This document shows, piece after piece, positions 25,115 to 34,784 of a stretch of DNA of 64,000 nt (position 1 is its first letter; every line of letters begins with the position of its first letter). A program made the position numbers and the translations under genes. The notes under the pieces are model-generated. The model was not told the DNA's origin. It was given only the letters and a program-made list of their open reading frames with translations, and did no database searches. The stretch is from Natrinema hispanicum (lineage in GTDB: Archaea > Halobacteriota > Halobacteria > Halobacteriales > Natrialbaceae): NCBI RefSeq assembly GCF_004217335.1, contig NZ_SHMP01000006.1, positions 330,154 to 394,153 of the forward strand. Direction: 5' to 3'.

Positions 25115-26316
25115 GTCGCGTCGTCTGCGATTCGAATGAGCTCGTTTAGCTTTGCAGTTCGCTCGCCGCCGACGGCACCCGTCTTGATGTAGGGGGCGTC
25201 GGTCGCGACGGCGAGGTGTGCGATCGTCGCGTCTTCGGTCTCGCCCGACCGGTGAGAGACGACCGAGTCGTAGCCGTTCTCGGTTGCAAGTTCGATCGCG
25301 TCGAACGCGTCGGTCAGCGTTCCGATCTGGTTTGGCTTGATCAGGATGCTGTTGGCCGCGTCGCGATCGATGCCCTCGACGAGACGGTCGGTGTTCGTGA
25401 CGAACAGGTCGTCACCGCAGATCAGCGTCTGATCGCCGACTTCGTCGGTGAGGTCTGCGAATGCGTCGTAATCGTCCTCGTCGAGCGGGTCCTCGACGTA
25501 GACGAGGTCGTACTCCTCGACTAACTCGGCGATGTACGCGATCTGCTCGTCGGTGTCGCGGCTCCCGTCGCTGTACTCGTAGGTACCGGAATCGGCGTCG
25601 TACAGCTCGGCACCGGCGACGTCGAGGCCGAATTTGATCTCGAAGCCGACCTCGTCTTCGACCATCGAAACCGCCTCGTCGACGATTTCGAACGCGTCGC
25701 CGTCGTCGATCGACGGTGCCCACGCGCCCTCGTCGCCCTTGCCACAGGGGACGCCGCGCTCGGACAGCAGGTCAGAGACGGCGGCGTGGACGGCCGCGTT
25801 GGCAAAGACGGCGTCTTCGACGCTCGGTGCGCCGACGGGTGCCGCCAAGAACTCCTGAATGTCGGTTGCGTCGGCAGCGTGTTCGCCACCGCCGACGACG
25901 TTACCGAGCGGAATCGGGAAGTTGTTGCCGCGGAACGTCCCACCGAGATGCTGGAACAGCGGGGCACCGAGCACGTCGGCACCGGCCTTCGCGGCGGCCA
26001 TCGAGATGGCGACCGCGCTGTTGGCACCGATCTCCGAAAAGTCGTCGGTACCGTCGGCAGCGTGCAGTGCGGCGTCGACGTCACGCTGGTTGCCCGCATA
26101 GACCTCGCCGACGAGCCGCGGCACGGCGTGTTCTCGAGCCGCAGCGATCGCCTCGGACGGCGGCCGCTCGACGGCTTCGTACTCGCCAGTGCTGGCACCG
26201 CTCGGTGCTGCAGCACGGCCGAAGCCGCCGCTTTCGGTCACGACATCGGCTTCGACCGTCGGATTGCCTCGCGAGTCGAGGATGCGTCGCAGTCGGATAT
26301 CTGTGATGAGTGTCAT
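25111..26316 (-). CDS. eno: Enolase
   Basis: A 401-residue phosphopyruvate hydratase of glycolysis and gluconeogenesis. [28 protein letters not shown], the catalytic Glu/Asp residues in [36 protein letters not shown], and the lysine region [12 protein letters not shown] with [11 protein letters not shown] are all present. Its position between Rpo6 and S2 is conserved in archaea. ATG overlaps the rpoK stop by 4 bp, indicating coupling. Confidence 0.97.
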   Translation of the reverse strand: MTLITDIRLRRILDSRGNPTVEADVVTESGGFGRAAAPSGASTGEYEAVERPPSEAIAAAREHAVPRLVGEVYAGNQRDVDAALHAADGTDDFSEIGANSAVAISMAAAKAGADVLGAPLFQHLGGTFRGNNFPIPLGNVVGGGEHAADATDIQEFLAAPVGAPSVEDAVFANAAVHAAVSDLLSERGVPCGKGDEGAWAPSIDDGDAFEIVDEAVSMVEDEVGFEIKFGLDVAGAELYDADSGTYEYSDGSRDTDEQIAYIAELVEEYDLVYVEDPLDEDDYDAFADLTDEVGDQTLICGDDLFVTNTDRLVEGIDRDAANSILIKPNQIGTLTDAFDAIELATENGYDSVVSHRSGETEDATIAHLAVATDAPYIKTGAVGGERTAKLNELIRIADDAT

Positions 26317-26498
26317 TTACGATCGTACCCCCGCTTGACGGTAAACGGCAACACGCCAGCGTCGTACTCCTCGGCGGCGATGAGGATCGGTTCCGTCTGC
26401 TCGGTTTCGATCAACACCGGCGCGCCATACGAGACCTGCAGCGCTCGCGCGCCGAGGATGCGTGCTTTCTCGTAGCGGTTGTGCTGTTGTTGTTGCAT
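26313..26498 (-). CDS. rpoK: RNA polymerase subunit Rpo6 (RpoK, omega homologue)
   Basis: A 61-residue subunit that folds around the largest subunit and helps polymerase assembly. [21 protein letters not shown] is the conserved omega-type helix pair and [15 protein letters not shown] the usual end. A short glutamine run (MQQQQHN) opens the protein. It lies 2 bp after rpoN and overlaps enolase by 4 bp. Confidence 0.95.
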   Translation of the reverse strand: MQQQQHNRYEKARILGARALQVSYGAPVLIETEQTEPILIAAEEYDAGVLPFTVKRGYDRK

Positions 26499-26500
26499 TG

Positions 26501-26695
26501 TTACTGGTACGGGGAGACGATGTCGACCAGGTCTTTGTGACTGACGAGCATCCGCCGACAGCAGTAGCGGTCGACGCCGAGCTCGTCGAGGACCTTTTCG
26601 GGGTCCTCGTCGCCCTCGTTGGCTCGTTCGTCGAACTCCTCCCAGTGTTCGCCGACGACGTTACCACAGGTGAAACACCGGACCGGTACCATCAT
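26501..26695 (-). CDS. rpoN: RNA polymerase subunit Rpo10 (RpoN)
   Basis: A 64-residue zinc-bundle subunit that anchors the Rpo3/Rpo11 assembly platform. [20 protein letters not shown] holds the first CxxC, and [15 protein letters not shown] the second Cys pair and the following basic residues; all four zinc ligands are present. Either of two adjacent ATG codons may be the start (26695 or 26692). It is 12 bp after S9. Confidence 0.97.
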   Translation of the reverse strand: MMVPVRCFTCGNVVGEHWEEFDERANEGDEDPEKVLDELGVDRYCCRRMLVSHKDLVDIVSPYQ

Positions 26696-26707
26696 GCGTT
26701 GATCACC

Positions 26708-27106
26708 TTAGCGGTAGGACTTCTGGTAGCGCGCCCGAGCGCCCGGGCCGCCCCATTTCTTGGGTTCGGACTGGCGAACGTCGTTGACCAGCAGCGACCG
26801 GTCGAACTCCATGAACGCGTCGCGGAGTTCGGCGTCGTTGGTGTGCTGGACGATGCCGCGTGCGATGGCGGTGCGGACGGCGTCTGCCTGACCGCTGATG
26901 CCGCCTCCCTCGACGCGGACGTCGATGTCCATCTCACTACGCAGGTCCTCGCCGACGATGCGGAACGGCTCGAGCATCTTGAGCCGGGACATCTCGGGTT
27001 CGACCAGTTCGACGGGCTGGGAGTTGATTCGAACGCGACCCTCGCCCTCGTGGACCGTCGCTCGCGCGACGGCCGTCTTTTTCTTGCCACTCGTGTTGGT
27101 TACCAT
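26708..27106 (-). CDS. rps9: 30S ribosomal protein S9
   Basis: A 132-residue S9. The start [13 protein letters not shown], the glycine-rich [20 protein letters not shown], and the basic C-terminus [17 protein letters not shown], which reaches the P-site tRNA, are all typical. Its ATG overlaps the L13 stop by 7 bp. The L13-S9 pair is conserved in nearly all organisms; in archaea it is joined by L18e upstream and Rpo10 downstream, as here. Confidence 0.97.
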   Translation of the reverse strand: MVTNTSGKKKTAVARATVHEGEGRVRINSQPVELVEPEMSRLKMLEPFRIVGEDLRSEMDIDVRVEGGGISGQADAVRTAIARGIVQHTNDAELRDAFMEFDRSLLVNDVRQSEPKKWGGPGARARYQKSYR

Positions 27107-27549
27107 GTGACGTTAGCACCTAACTGTTCGGACACTTCGTGTAGGTGGACGAAGCGGATGTTCGATAGGCGATCCAGCGACGTTCCCTCGAGCACTTCCG
27201 AGTCGCGCTCGTCGTCGTCCTCGTAGGGGTTGCCGACGTAGACGCGGACGCTGTCGAGCGCTTCGCGGCCGCGGGGTTTCTTGTACGGCAGCATGCCGCG
27301 GACGGACCGCTTGAAGATCGTGTCCGGTCGCCGCGGGTAGTATGGCCCGCTGTCGGAGCCAAGCTGTAGTCGCGTGCGGTACGTCTCGAAGATGTCTTCT
27401 TTGTCGCCGGTGATGACCGCGTCCTCGGCGTTGACGATCGCGACGCGCTCGCCGTCCAGCGCGCGCTGGGCGACTTCGCTGGCGACGCGACCGAGGATGC
27501 AGTCACTGGCGTCGACGACGGTATCGGCGTCGAACTCTGCGAGACTCAT
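27100..27549 (-). CDS. rpl13: 50S ribosomal protein L13
   Basis: A 149-residue L13. [21 protein letters not shown] at the start, then [15 protein letters not shown] and [20 protein letters not shown], match archaeal L13. It binds 23S rRNA early in large-subunit assembly. Its ATG overlaps the L18e stop by 4 bp and its end overlaps the S9 start by 7 bp, so translation of the three is coupled. Confidence 0.97.
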   Translation of the reverse strand: MSLAEFDADTVVDASDCILGRVASEVAQRALDGERVAIVNAEDAVITGDKEDIFETYRTRLQLGSDSGPYYPRRPDTIFKRSVRGMLPYKKPRGREALDSVRVYVGNPYEDDDERDSEVLEGTSLDRLSNIRFVHLHEVSEQLGANVTW

Positions 27550-27899
27550 CGAATCACCCGGACGTCGGAGCCTTCTGGGTTCTCTTCGAGCGCTTGCTCG
27601 AGCGGTACCGGTTCGCCGACCTGTTCGATCTTCGTCTCTGCGGACGAAGAGAAGTTGACGGCGGCGACGGTGACGTTTTTCTGTAGTGCGCCGGAACCCA
27701 GCACTTTGCCGGGAACGACGACAGTCTCTTCTTCGCGTGCGTACCGCTCGATGCGGCCCAGGTTCACCTCAGCGTGGGTGCGCCGGGGCTTCTCGAGTCG
27801 ATCCGCAACGTCTCGCCAGACGTCGGCGTCCTCTTCGCGGGACGTCGACTTCAGCTCGGCGATGAGATCGGTGAGCCTCGGATTAGTCTTGCTACTCAT
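27546..27899 (-). CDS. rpl18e: 50S ribosomal protein L18e
   Basis: A 117-residue L18e (related to bacterial L15). [35 protein letters not shown] and [28 protein letters not shown] are typical. MSSKTNPRL at 27899 is used as the start; a frame 15 codons longer lacks family support. It is the first protein gene after tRNA-Leu, 87 bp downstream. Confidence 0.97.
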   Translation of the reverse strand: MSSKTNPRLTDLIAELKSTSREEDADVWRDVADRLEKPRRTHAEVNLGRIERYAREEETVVVPGKVLGSGALQKNVTVAAVNFSSSAETKIEQVGEPVPLEQALEENPEGSDVRVIR

Positions 27900-27986
27900 T
27901 GGTTTCCTCCAAATACTGCAACTGTTGGCACGTCGACGACACACGCGTGTGTCTCGTCGACGGTGGAATCGATTCGTGAGAAGTGA

Positions 27987-28071
27987 TGCAGGGAGCAGGA
28001 TTTGAACCTGCGGACTCCTACGAGACAGCGCCCTGAACGCTGCGCCGTTGGCCTGACTTGGCTATCCCTGC
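27987..28071 (-). tRNA. tRNA-Leu (anticodon CAG)
   Basis: An 85-nt tRNA. The acceptor stem pairs GCAGGGA with TCCCTGC; the anticodon arm is CAGCG-TTCAGGG-CGCTG with CAG in the loop; a long variable arm follows, as in leucine tRNAs; the T arm is GCAGG-TTCAAAT-CCTGC. The discriminator base is A and no CCA is encoded. No intron is seen. It lies between rpoD and rpl18e, its usual place in this archaeal operon. Confidence 0.95.
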
Positions 28072-28200
28072 TCGCACTTCCACGTATCCGTCGCCCCTTC
28101 AAACCCCTTTCGATTCCAGTGGACGAGCGCTCGCCGATCTCGTCGCTCACGGCGTCGGCGAACGGCGCGTCCTGATCGGGTCGGGGGCGTCGGTTCATAT

Positions 28201-28950
28201 CTATAGCTGTACTGCGTCTTCGAGTTCGGTCGCGCGCGCTGCGATCGTCTCTGCAGCTCGCGTGACCAGCTCTTCGACGGTAAAGGAGCCGTCCGTCTCC
28301 ACGTGGAAGACGAAGGCGTTGGGCACGTCCTCGACCCGGACCTGCTTGTCCGGGTATCGGTTCGAGAGGTCGTGATCGAACTCGCTCGTGGGAACGAGTT
28401 CGCCGTCGTCTTCGATCACACCGCGGATGATCCGGCGTTCCTGTTCTTCGAACTCGGGGAGATCACCGTCGACCTCCACGCGCTGGAGGTGTCGGTAGCC
28501 GACCGCGACCCCGCCCTGATGTTTGGCGTGGTCTTTCCCGCGGTCTAAGACGGCGTCGGCCTCGGCCTCGAGGCGCTGGTCGTCTTTGAGTTCGATGATT
28601 GGGATGTTCTCATCCGCGGGCTGGACGAGCTCGTCGCTCGAGACGAGATCGCCGGAGTAGGCGGTGGCCGGCCCTTCGACGTCGATCGAGAGCGTGACGG
28701 TGTCGTCCTCGGCGAACTCGCCGACCGGTGGCGTCGTCAGTGGGACGAGCCCGAGCCGTAAGGCGAGTTGCTCGTCGAACATCACCGACGAGTTCTCGAC
28801 GAACCGGACGGTGTCGATCGCCATCGTGGGGACGTCGGCGACCATTGCGCGACGAATGCCGTTTGCGAACGCGGGCGTCACGCCCCGAACGAGGAATCGT
28901 GCCTCACGATCCTCGCGTTCGACGAACTCGACGTCGTACTCCTCTGTCAT
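28201..28950 (-). CDS. rpoD: RNA polymerase subunit Rpo3 (RpoD, alpha-like)
   Basis: A 249-residue assembly-platform subunit equal to the bacterial alpha N-terminal domain. [30 protein letters not shown] and [13 protein letters not shown] are the dimerisation and polymerase-contact parts. The cysteine-containing ferredoxin-like domain of some archaea is absent: there are no Cys residues in the insertion after [12 protein letters not shown], as in other haloarchaea. It follows S11 by 3 bp. Confidence 0.96.
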   Translation of the reverse strand: MTEEYDVEFVEREDREARFLVRGVTPAFANGIRRAMVADVPTMAIDTVRFVENSSVMFDEQLALRLGLVPLTTPPVGEFAEDDTVTLSIDVEGPATAYSGDLVSSDELVQPADENIPIIELKDDQRLEAEADAVLDRGKDHAKHQGGVAVGYRHLQRVEVDGDLPEFEEQERRIIRGVIEDDGELVPTSEFDHDLSNRYPDKQVRVEDVPNAFVFHVETDGSFTVEELVTRAAETIAARATELEDAVQL

Positions 28951-28953
28951 GAT

Positions 28954-29343
28954 CTAGTAGCCGCCCTTGCCTTTGGGTGCGCGCGATCCGTCGTGTGGGA
29001 TCGGCGTGACGTCCTCGATGCGCCCGATTTCGATGCCCGAGCGCGCGAGCGCGCGGATCGTCGCCTGCGCACCGGGACCGGGGGACTTCTGGAGGTTGCC
29101 GCCGGGGCCACGCACGCGAACGTGCAGACCCGTGATGCCGGCCGCTTTGACCTCTTCGGCGATGGACTCGGCCATCTGCATGGCCGCGTACGGCGACGCC
29201 TCGTCGCGGTTCTGTTTGACCGCCGTCCCACCGGAGGACTTGGCGATCGTCTCCGCGCCCGTGAGGTCGGTCACGGTCATGACGGTGTTGTTAAACGATG
29301 CGTGCACGTGGGCAATGCCCCACTTGTCGTCGTCCTGGCTCAT
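28954..29343 (-). CDS. rps11: 30S ribosomal protein S11
   Basis: A 129-residue S11. [61 protein letters not shown] and the basic end [12 protein letters not shown] are diagnostic. It lines the platform of the small subunit near the E site. It follows S4 by 3 bp and precedes Rpo3 by 3 bp in the operon. Confidence 0.98.
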   Translation of the reverse strand: MSQDDDKWGIAHVHASFNNTVMTVTDLTGAETIAKSSGGTAVKQNRDEASPYAAMQMAESIAEEVKAAGITGLHVRVRGPGGNLQKSPGPGAQATIRALARSGIEIGRIEDVTPIPHDGSRAPKGKGGY

Positions 29344-29346
29344 GGT

Positions 29347-29868
29347 TTACTGACCCTCCGCGCGTTCGGGGTGAAGTTCGTCCGCGAGCGGACTGTTCTC
29401 GTCGAAGGCCACCAGGTCCTCCTCGTCGATGTCGACGACGTAGGATGGGACGCTGTGGCGCTGGCCGTCGACCACGATGTGACCGTGGCTGATGAACTGC
29501 CGAGCCTGCTGGGTCGTGTTCGCCAGTCCGGATCGGTAGACGACCGTCTGCAGTCGGCGCTCTAAGACGTCCTCGATCTCGAGCGACAGGACGTCGCCGA
29601 GTTCGTCGGTCTCGTCGAGGATGCCGACGCGCTTGAGCCGACCGAGGAACTCCTCGGAGCGGCGGATGACGGTTTCGTCGCCTTGGGCCTGGCCGAGCAG
29701 GTCACGGGCCTCGCGCCGGTAGGAGCGAAGCTCGGACTGGGCACGCCAGAGTTCTTCTTTGTTCTTGAGGCCGTAGCGGTCGACAAGGGAGTGTTCGGAG
29801 GCGATGCGTTCACCCTGGTAGGGGTGATTCGGCGTCTCGTACTGCTTGGTGTCGGTGCCGAGTGGCAT
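29347..29868 (-). CDS. rps4: 30S ribosomal protein S4
   Basis: A 173-residue S4. The S4 RNA-binding domain is visible as [45 protein letters not shown]. The archaeal N-terminus [19 protein letters not shown] is typical and lacks the zinc cysteines of some bacteria. The start overlaps the S13 stop by one base (TAATG). Confidence 0.98.
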   Translation of the reverse strand: MPLGTDTKQYETPNHPYQGERIASEHSLVDRYGLKNKEELWRAQSELRSYRREARDLLGQAQGDETVIRRSEEFLGRLKRVGILDETDELGDVLSLEIEDVLERRLQTVVYRSGLANTTQQARQFISHGHIVVDGQRHSVPSYVVDIDEEDLVAFDENSPLADELHPERAEGQ

Positions 29869-30386
29869 TATTCGCCCTCACCTTCTTCGCCGCCTTCAGC
29901 CTGTTCTTCGCGGATCTCTTCGACGTTGACTCCGATGGTGCCCTCCGTACGACCGGTGGACTTGGTGCGCTGTCCACGGACCTTCTGGCCGCGCTTGTGG
30001 CGAACGCCCTTGTAGGAGTCGATCATCTTCATCCGGTTGATGTCGTGCTGTCGAGTCAACTGAAGATCGTTGCCGATCTCGTGGGTCGTCTCGCCGGTGT
30101 AGAAGTCCGCCTGGCGGTTGTTGAGCCAGTCAGGTACTTCGTTGGCGTAGTTCTCGACGACCTCGACGACCTCGTCGATGACGTCGTCGTCGAGTCGGCC
30201 GAACGTCGCCGTTCGGTCGACGCCCGCTTCGTCAGCGATGAGTCGGGCGGTCCGGCGACCGATCCCGTTCATCTCCGTGAGCGAGCGCTCGACGGACTTC
30301 GTCCCATCGAGGTCGGTTTGCCCGATGCGGACGAAGTAGCGGAGATCTTCGTCGTCTTCTTGTTCTTGAGGTTCTTCCGCGCTCAT
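29868..30386 (-). CDS. rps13: 30S ribosomal protein S13
   Basis: A 172-residue S13. [31 protein letters not shown] is the family core, with the HhH-like turn, and [21 protein letters not shown] the basic RNA contact near the end. Both ends carry acidic extensions (QEQEDDED and [13 protein letters not shown]). First protein gene of the operon, 73 bp after tRNA-Ser. Confidence 0.98.
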   Translation of the reverse strand: MSAEEPQEQEDDEDLRYFVRIGQTDLDGTKSVERSLTEMNGIGRRTARLIADEAGVDRTATFGRLDDDVIDEVVEVVENYANEVPDWLNNRQADFYTGETTHEIGNDLQLTRQHDINRMKMIDSYKGVRHKRGQKVRGQRTKSTGRTEGTIGVNVEEIREEQAEGGEEGEGE

Positions 30387-30459
30387 GATGTCGTGTATCT
30401 GTCTCTAGTCTGCGTGCGGTGCAAATCGACTGGCGGGAAAACGCCAGTGAAGGATCCGA

Positions 30460-30542
30460 CGTTGTGGCGGGGATTCGAACCCCGGAGGCTTGACGCCACA
30501 TGGTTAGCAACCATGCGCCTTGGGCCGCTTGGCTACCACAAC
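30460..30542 (-). tRNA. tRNA-Ser (anticodon GCT)
   Basis: An 83-nt tRNA with acceptor pairing GTTGTGG/CCACAAC, anticodon arm CATGG-TTGCTAA-CCATG (anticodon GCT), a variable arm GTGGCGTCAAGCC and T arm CGGGG-TTCGAAT-CCCCG. The discriminator is G, as expected for serine. No CCA is encoded. It is just upstream of S13 and may be read from the same promoter; a CTTAAGTAT element lies about 80 bp before it on the minus strand. Confidence 0.95.
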
Positions 30543-30732
30543 ACGGTCGGTCTATCATCGCCCTCCCGGACTCGGGGATCGCTCCCCTACACGTATTGCA
30601 CTCGCTCCTACCCCCGTCGAATACTTAAGGGCAACGAAAGACAGCGGCCGATTGTGTGACGCTCTTGCAGAATCTGTCGCGCTCGAGTCCCATCCTAGTG
30701 GCCCAAACGCCTCCAGCGCTGGAACTCGATGG

Positions 30733-31722
30733 TTAGGCCTCGGCGTACTCCTCGATGTACTTCTCGTTTAGCTCCCACTCACCCTCGTCGTTTCGAATCA
30801 GGTACTCACCGTAGTAGGGGACCCGGTTGGCGACGACGTCGCGGAACGCCTCGCGGATCTCGGAGGTGGTCATCTCGCCCATCGATTTGAGGTCGTCGTT
30901 GCGATTCAGACAGCCCTTCAAGTAGCCCTCGTGGGTGACCCGAACCCGATGGCAGTTCGCACAGAACGTCGGGTTCTCGACGGGGTCGACGATCTCGACC
31001 ATTCCTCGACCCTCGCCGTCGTCGTTGCTCACCCAGTAGCGTTTCCGGTCGTGCATCTCCCGATGTTCGATCTCGTCGGCCTGCTCGGCCAGCCAGCCGT
31101 GGACCCGCTCGATCTCGATGTTCCACTCCGGCTTGCCAGTCAATTCGGGCATGTACTCGATCAACTGCAGTTGGAGCCCGTCGTTTTCGGCGACATGATC
31201 GACCATCTCCGGCACGTAGCCCGCCGTATGCTCGAAGACGACCATATTGAGTTTGACCGGGTCCAGCCCTGCGGAAAGCGCTGCCTCGACGCCTTCGATG
31301 ACCTTCTCGTAGGCCCCGCTTTTCGTGATCTCGGCGAAGTCAGCCGGATCGAGCGCGTCCTGAGAGACGTTGACCCGTTCTAAGCCGGCGTCTGCGAGGC
31401 TCTCGGCGCGGCCGGGGAGAAAGGAGCCGTTCGTGGTCAGCGAGACTTCCATCTCGTCGGGCGTGCGTGCGATGATCTCCTCTAGGTCCTGTCGAAGCAG
31501 CGGTTCGCCGCCGGTGAACTTGACTGCCTCGACGTCGAACTCGGCAACGACCTCGAGAAAGCGGACGACATCGTCGGCGCTCATCTCGTTGTCCGCCGGC
31601 TCCATCGGCCCACGGGTGTCGCCCAGCCCTTCGTTGTGACAGTAGACACAGTCGAAATTACACCGATCGGTGAGGGAGACACGGACGCCGGTTACCTCCC
31701 GCCCGAATTCGTCGGTGAGCAT
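30733..31722 (-). CDS. moaA: GTP 3',8-cyclase MoaA (molybdopterin cofactor)
   Basis: A 329-residue radical SAM enzyme that begins molybdenum cofactor synthesis. The SAM cluster is CNFDCVYC (CxxxCxxC), with [13 protein letters not shown] nearby, and the second 4Fe-4S site is CANC with a later Cys in YLKGCLN. The protein ends EEYAEA and lacks the usual C-terminal Gly-Gly. The ATG at 31722 (MLTDEFG) fits a TATA-like CACTTAAG about 30 bp upstream; an ATG 5 codons earlier is the alternative. It is monocistronic and divergent from the HTH_10 regulator. Confidence 0.93.
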   Translation of the reverse strand: MLTDEFGREVTGVRVSLTDRCNFDCVYCHNEGLGDTRGPMEPADNEMSADDVVRFLEVVAEFDVEAVKFTGGEPLLRQDLEEIIARTPDEMEVSLTTNGSFLPGRAESLADAGLERVNVSQDALDPADFAEITKSGAYEKVIEGVEAALSAGLDPVKLNMVVFEHTAGYVPEMVDHVAENDGLQLQLIEYMPELTGKPEWNIEIERVHGWLAEQADEIEHREMHDRKRYWVSNDDGEGRGMVEIVDPVENPTFCANCHRVRVTHEGYLKGCLNRNDDLKSMGEMTTSEIREAFRDVVANRVPYYGEYLIRNDEGEWELNEKYIEEYAEA

Positions 31723-31873
31723 GCTACTCGTTTGCATCCGAATCTGCTTAAGTGCGCCGGCATGTTCGGAGTCTCGTAACCGATTTCGGTTGCAGGGCAG
31801 CGTGTGCCGCGCCGGACGGTCGCAGAGCGTGCTCGACCCCACTCTCATGCCGCTCCGTGTGGTTCCCTCTCCC

Positions 31874-32533
31874 ATGAGTACCATCGCGGAACTCGCCGTC
31901 CCTGCCGCCGAGGTTGCACTCGGTGACACGCTCGAGGCGGTGCCCGACGTCGACGTGGCGGTCGAACGCGTCGTCGCCGCCGATCCGGGACACGTCATGC
32001 CGTACGTCTGGTTTGCCACCGATTCATCGACGCTTGCAGCCGTCGACGACGCACTGGCAGCCGATCCGAGCGTCGACGACGCGACCCGCCTCGTCACTCG
32101 TGACGACACCGCACTGTACCGGATCGAGTGGATCGACGACGTCGCTGTTACGGTCGCTCTGTTGACCGACGCGCACGCGACGGTGCTCGACGTAACCGTC
32201 GAGAAGACGCGGTGGCAGTTCCGCATGCTTTTCGACGACCGGGCAGCACTCTCGCGTACCTACGAGTTCGCGACCGAGCAGGGACTTTCCATCGAGATCT
32301 TGCGTATCAACCGACTCGAGGAGCGTCGCCATGGCCGGTTCGGCCTCACCGACGCCCAGTACGAATCGCTGATCGCGGCCCTCGAGTACGGCTATTATGA
32401 GATTCCCCGCGAGATGGACATGGACGAACTCTCGGACGAACTCGACATCTCCCATCAGGCGCTCTCTGAGCGGCTTCGCCGCGCCCATCGGACGCTCGTC
32501 GAGGAACTCGTCACGCTCGACGAGCTGTCGTGA
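31874..32533 (+). CDS. Bat-like HTH_10 transcription regulator
   Basis: A 219-residue protein with the layout of haloarchaeal bacterio-opsin-activator-like regulators: an N-terminal sensing domain ([25 protein letters not shown]) and a C-terminal HTH_10 ([32 protein letters not shown]). The ligand is unknown. A clear paralogue is at 48541-49221 with the same N-terminal and HTH motifs. The start follows a short in-frame upstream extension; MSTIAEL is the family start. The next small gene starts within 60 bp. Confidence 0.85.
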   Translation: MSTIAELAVPAAEVALGDTLEAVPDVDVAVERVVAADPGHVMPYVWFATDSSTLAAVDDALAADPSVDDATRLVTRDDTALYRIEWIDDVAVTVALLTDAHATVLDVTVEKTRWQFRMLFDDRAALSRTYEFATEQGLSIEILRINRLEERRHGRFGLTDAQYESLIAALEYGYYEIPREMDMDELSDELDISHQALSERLRRAHRTLVEELVTLDELS

Positions 32534-32592
32534 CGGGCGACCCGGAGCCGAACCGGCAGAAAACCTACCTCGCCCACGCTCGAAGCCGACGT

Positions 32593-32814
32593 ATGGACGA
32601 GGACATGCTCACAGACCAGCGTCGGCTCGTCGAGCTCATCGAAGCCGAGGGCTGGGAGGTCACCGATCTCGAGCTCTCGGCATACGACAGCCCGTGGGCC
32701 GACGAAGACGATCCCGAGGCGACGGTCACGATCACGGCGCGAAAACCCTACGAGGGAGAGTCGACTGGGGACGAAGACGACAGTGACGACGAGAACCCGT
32801 TCCGACTGAAATAG
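32593..32814 (+). CDS. 73-residue acidic protein, unknown
   Basis: MDEDMLTDQRRLVELIEAEGWEVTDLELSAYD, then ATVTITARKPYEGE and an acidic tail of Asp and Glu. The small alpha/beta pattern is haloarchaeal, but I do not recognise a family. A longer frame starts at 32530 with a GTG overlapping the HTH_10 stop (TGA/GTG), so it may instead be coupled to that gene. The ATG at 32593 gives the better N-terminus. The gene is probably expressed with or just after the regulator. Confidence 0.6.
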   Translation: MDEDMLTDQRRLVELIEAEGWEVTDLELSAYDSPWADEDDPEATVTITARKPYEGESTGDEDDSDDENPFRLK

Positions 32815-32939
32815 TCCAGCGGCATCGACCGCTGGGCGCTCGCTCGCGTTCACGCACGGCCGTCGATGGCGGTGTCCGATCTGATCGACCTTCAAATGGC
32901 CGCGTTATTCCAGCGTTCGGATAACTAACACAACCAGTA

Positions 32940-32972
32940 TTGGCCGTGGGTGTCTATGTGACTCACGGCCAA
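32940..32972. promoter_or_regulatory. Inverted repeat just before the flavin protein gene
   Basis: TTGGCCGTGGGT can pair with ACTCACGGCCAA (12 pairs, one G-T), leaving a 9-base loop GTCTATGTG. It ends 4 bp before the ATG at 32977 and overlaps the place where the TATA would be for a leaderless transcript. It could be an operator or a 5' hairpin. The remaining 125 bp of the gap upstream show nothing. Confidence 0.5.
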
Positions 32973-32976
32973 CCGA

Positions 32977-33582
32977 ATGACTCTCTCGAACGATCCCGAC
33001 CTCATCACGTTGCAGCCGGACCAATCGTTCTTCGAGACGCTATATACGGCGGCACCGCTGGTGATCGTCGGGACGCGTGACGAAGACGGCTCGGAGGATT
33101 TAGCGCCGAAACACATGGCGATCCCGCTGGGCTGGTCGGACCAGTTCGGGTTCATCTGTACGCCCGAGCACAAAACGTACCGGAACGTCGAGCGCACGGG
33201 AGCATTTACCGTCAGCTACCCTCGGCCCGACGACATCCTCGACGCCAGCCTCGCCGCGGCACCCCGAAGCGCCGAGGGCGACAAACCCTCACTGACGGAA
33301 ATCGATACGGTCGACGCCGACGCCGTCGATGCGCCCGCCGTGGCTGATGCCTACGGCGTCCTCGAGTGCGAACTCGACCAGATCGTCGAGTTTGACGACG
33401 GCGAACTCATCGCCGGCACGGTCGTCGGTAAACACGTCCATACCGACGCCTACCGCAGCGACGACATCGAGCCCGAGACGCTGTTAGAGCAGGCCCCGGT
33501 GTTGGCACACCTCTACCCCGACCGGTTCGCTTCGATCAACGAGAGCCAGGCGTTCCCGTTCCCGGAGGGCTTCAAGCGATGA
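32977..33582 (+). CDS. Flavin reductase family protein (FMN-binding split barrel)
   Basis: A 201-residue protein of the DIM6/NTAB flavin reductase-like family. TAAPLVIVGTRDEDGSEDLAPKHMAIPLGWSDQFGFICTPEHKTYRNVERTG is the typical flavin-binding beta barrel start, followed by FTVSYP. Members bind FMN and often act as NAD(P)H:flavin reductases or flavoredoxin-like proteins; the substrate here is unknown. The stop overlaps the next gene (M20 peptidase) by 4 bp, so the two are co-translated. A strong inverted repeat lies just before the start. Confidence 0.85.
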   Translation: MTLSNDPDLITLQPDQSFFETLYTAAPLVIVGTRDEDGSEDLAPKHMAIPLGWSDQFGFICTPEHKTYRNVERTGAFTVSYPRPDDILDASLAAAPRSAEGDKPSLTEIDTVDADAVDAPAVADAYGVLECELDQIVEFDDGELIAGTVVGKHVHTDAYRSDDIEPETLLEQAPVLAHLYPDRFASINESQAFPFPEGFKR

Positions 33583-34775
33583 CCGCCTCGGAACCGGAGC
33601 CTGAATCCGCCGCCGAACAGCGGATTCAGGAATGGGCACACGCACATCGCGAGGACCTGTCGCAGTACCTCCTCGAGCTGGTCGAGCTTGAGACGCCCAC
33701 GGAGAACCCCGAGACGTTCGACGACTTCTTCGAGCGGCTGGCGAGCGACCTCCGCGACAGCGGGCTGGAGACCGAGCGCGTTCCGGGCGACGAGACCGGC
33801 GGCCGGCTCGAGGCGTGGTCGCCGGGCCGAGACGATGCCGACGAGATCCAGCTCGTGATCGGGCATGCGGACACCGTCTGGCCGCTGGGCACCGCCGAGG
33901 AGGACCCACCCGAAGTTCGCGACGACGTCCTCGAGGGCCCGGGCGCACTCGACATGAAAGGCGGCCTAGCACAGGCCGTCTTCGCGCTCCGTGCCCTCGA
34001 CGAGCTCTCGCTCGAGCCGTCGCTGCCGGTTCACGTCCTCGTCTCGAGCGACGAAGAGATCGGGAGCCCCGAATCCAAGTCCCGGATCATCGACCTCGCA
34101 AAGCGGGCGAACCGCGTGTTCGTCCTCGAGCCCGCCAGCGGCCCAGAAGGCAAGATCAAGACCGCACGGAAAGCGGTCGGCCACTTCACGGTCACGATCG
34201 AGGGCAAGGCTGCCCACGCCGGGCTCGAGCCCGAAGAAGGGGCCAGCGCGACGGAGGAACTCGGGACCGTCATCCATCGGCTCCACGAACTCACCGACAT
34301 CGACTCGGGTATCACCGTCAACGTCGGCCAGGTGGAAGCGGGACTGCGATCGAACGTCGTCGCGCCGGAGGCACGGGCTGAAGTCGACGTCCGCGCACCC
34401 ACCGACGAGGCAGCCGAGGCCGTCGCGGCGGAGATTCGCTCGCTCGAGGCGACGACGCCGGGGACCGAACTGTCGATCGACGGCGGATTCGGGCGGCCGC
34501 CGATGGAGCCGACGGCAGGCAATCGACGCCTCTGGGAACGCGTCCAGACGCTCGGAGACCGACTCGGACTCTCGCTCGAGGGGACGCGCTCGGGTGGGGC
34601 AAGCGACGGCAACGACGCCAGCCAGCACGCGCCCACGATCGACGGGTTCGGCGCGGTCGGCGACGGAGCCCACCAGACCTTCGAATACGTGGACCTCGAG
34701 GCACTCGTCGACCGGGTCGCGCTGCTTGCCGCCTGTTTGCACGACGAACCGCTTCCAACCGACTCACAACCCTGA
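33579..34775 (+). CDS. M20 family metallopeptidase (carboxypeptidase G2-like)
   Basis: A 398-residue zinc peptidase. Metal ligands are seen in order: His in VIGHADTVWPLG, Asp in GALDMKGGLAQ, Glu-Glu in VSSDEEIGSPES, Glu in FVLEPASG, and His near the end in GDGAHQTFEYV. The lid domain is between ARKAVGHFTVTIEGKAAHAG and GRPPMEP. The family includes glutamate carboxypeptidases and acyl-amino-acid hydrolases; substrate unknown. It is coupled to the flavin protein before it and followed 9 bp later by the P-loop gene. Confidence 0.88.
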   Translation: MTASEPEPESAAEQRIQEWAHAHREDLSQYLLELVELETPTENPETFDDFFERLASDLRDSGLETERVPGDETGGRLEAWSPGRDDADEIQLVIGHADTVWPLGTAEEDPPEVRDDVLEGPGALDMKGGLAQAVFALRALDELSLEPSLPVHVLVSSDEEIGSPESKSRIIDLAKRANRVFVLEPASGPEGKIKTARKAVGHFTVTIEGKAAHAGLEPEEGASATEELGTVIHRLHELTDIDSGITVNVGQVEAGLRSNVVAPEARAEVDVRAPTDEAAEAVAAEIRSLEATTPGTELSIDGGFGRPPMEPTAGNRRLWERVQTLGDRLGLSLEGTRSGGASDGNDASQHAPTIDGFGAVGDGAHQTFEYVDLEALVDRVALLAACLHDEPLPTDSQP

Positions 34776-34784
34776 ATTTTAGAC

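Noticed and set aside
30543..30732. A possible small gene or RNA between tRNA-Ser and moaA
   Set aside because: Only a TATA-like CTTAAG is seen; no conserved frame or strong fold.
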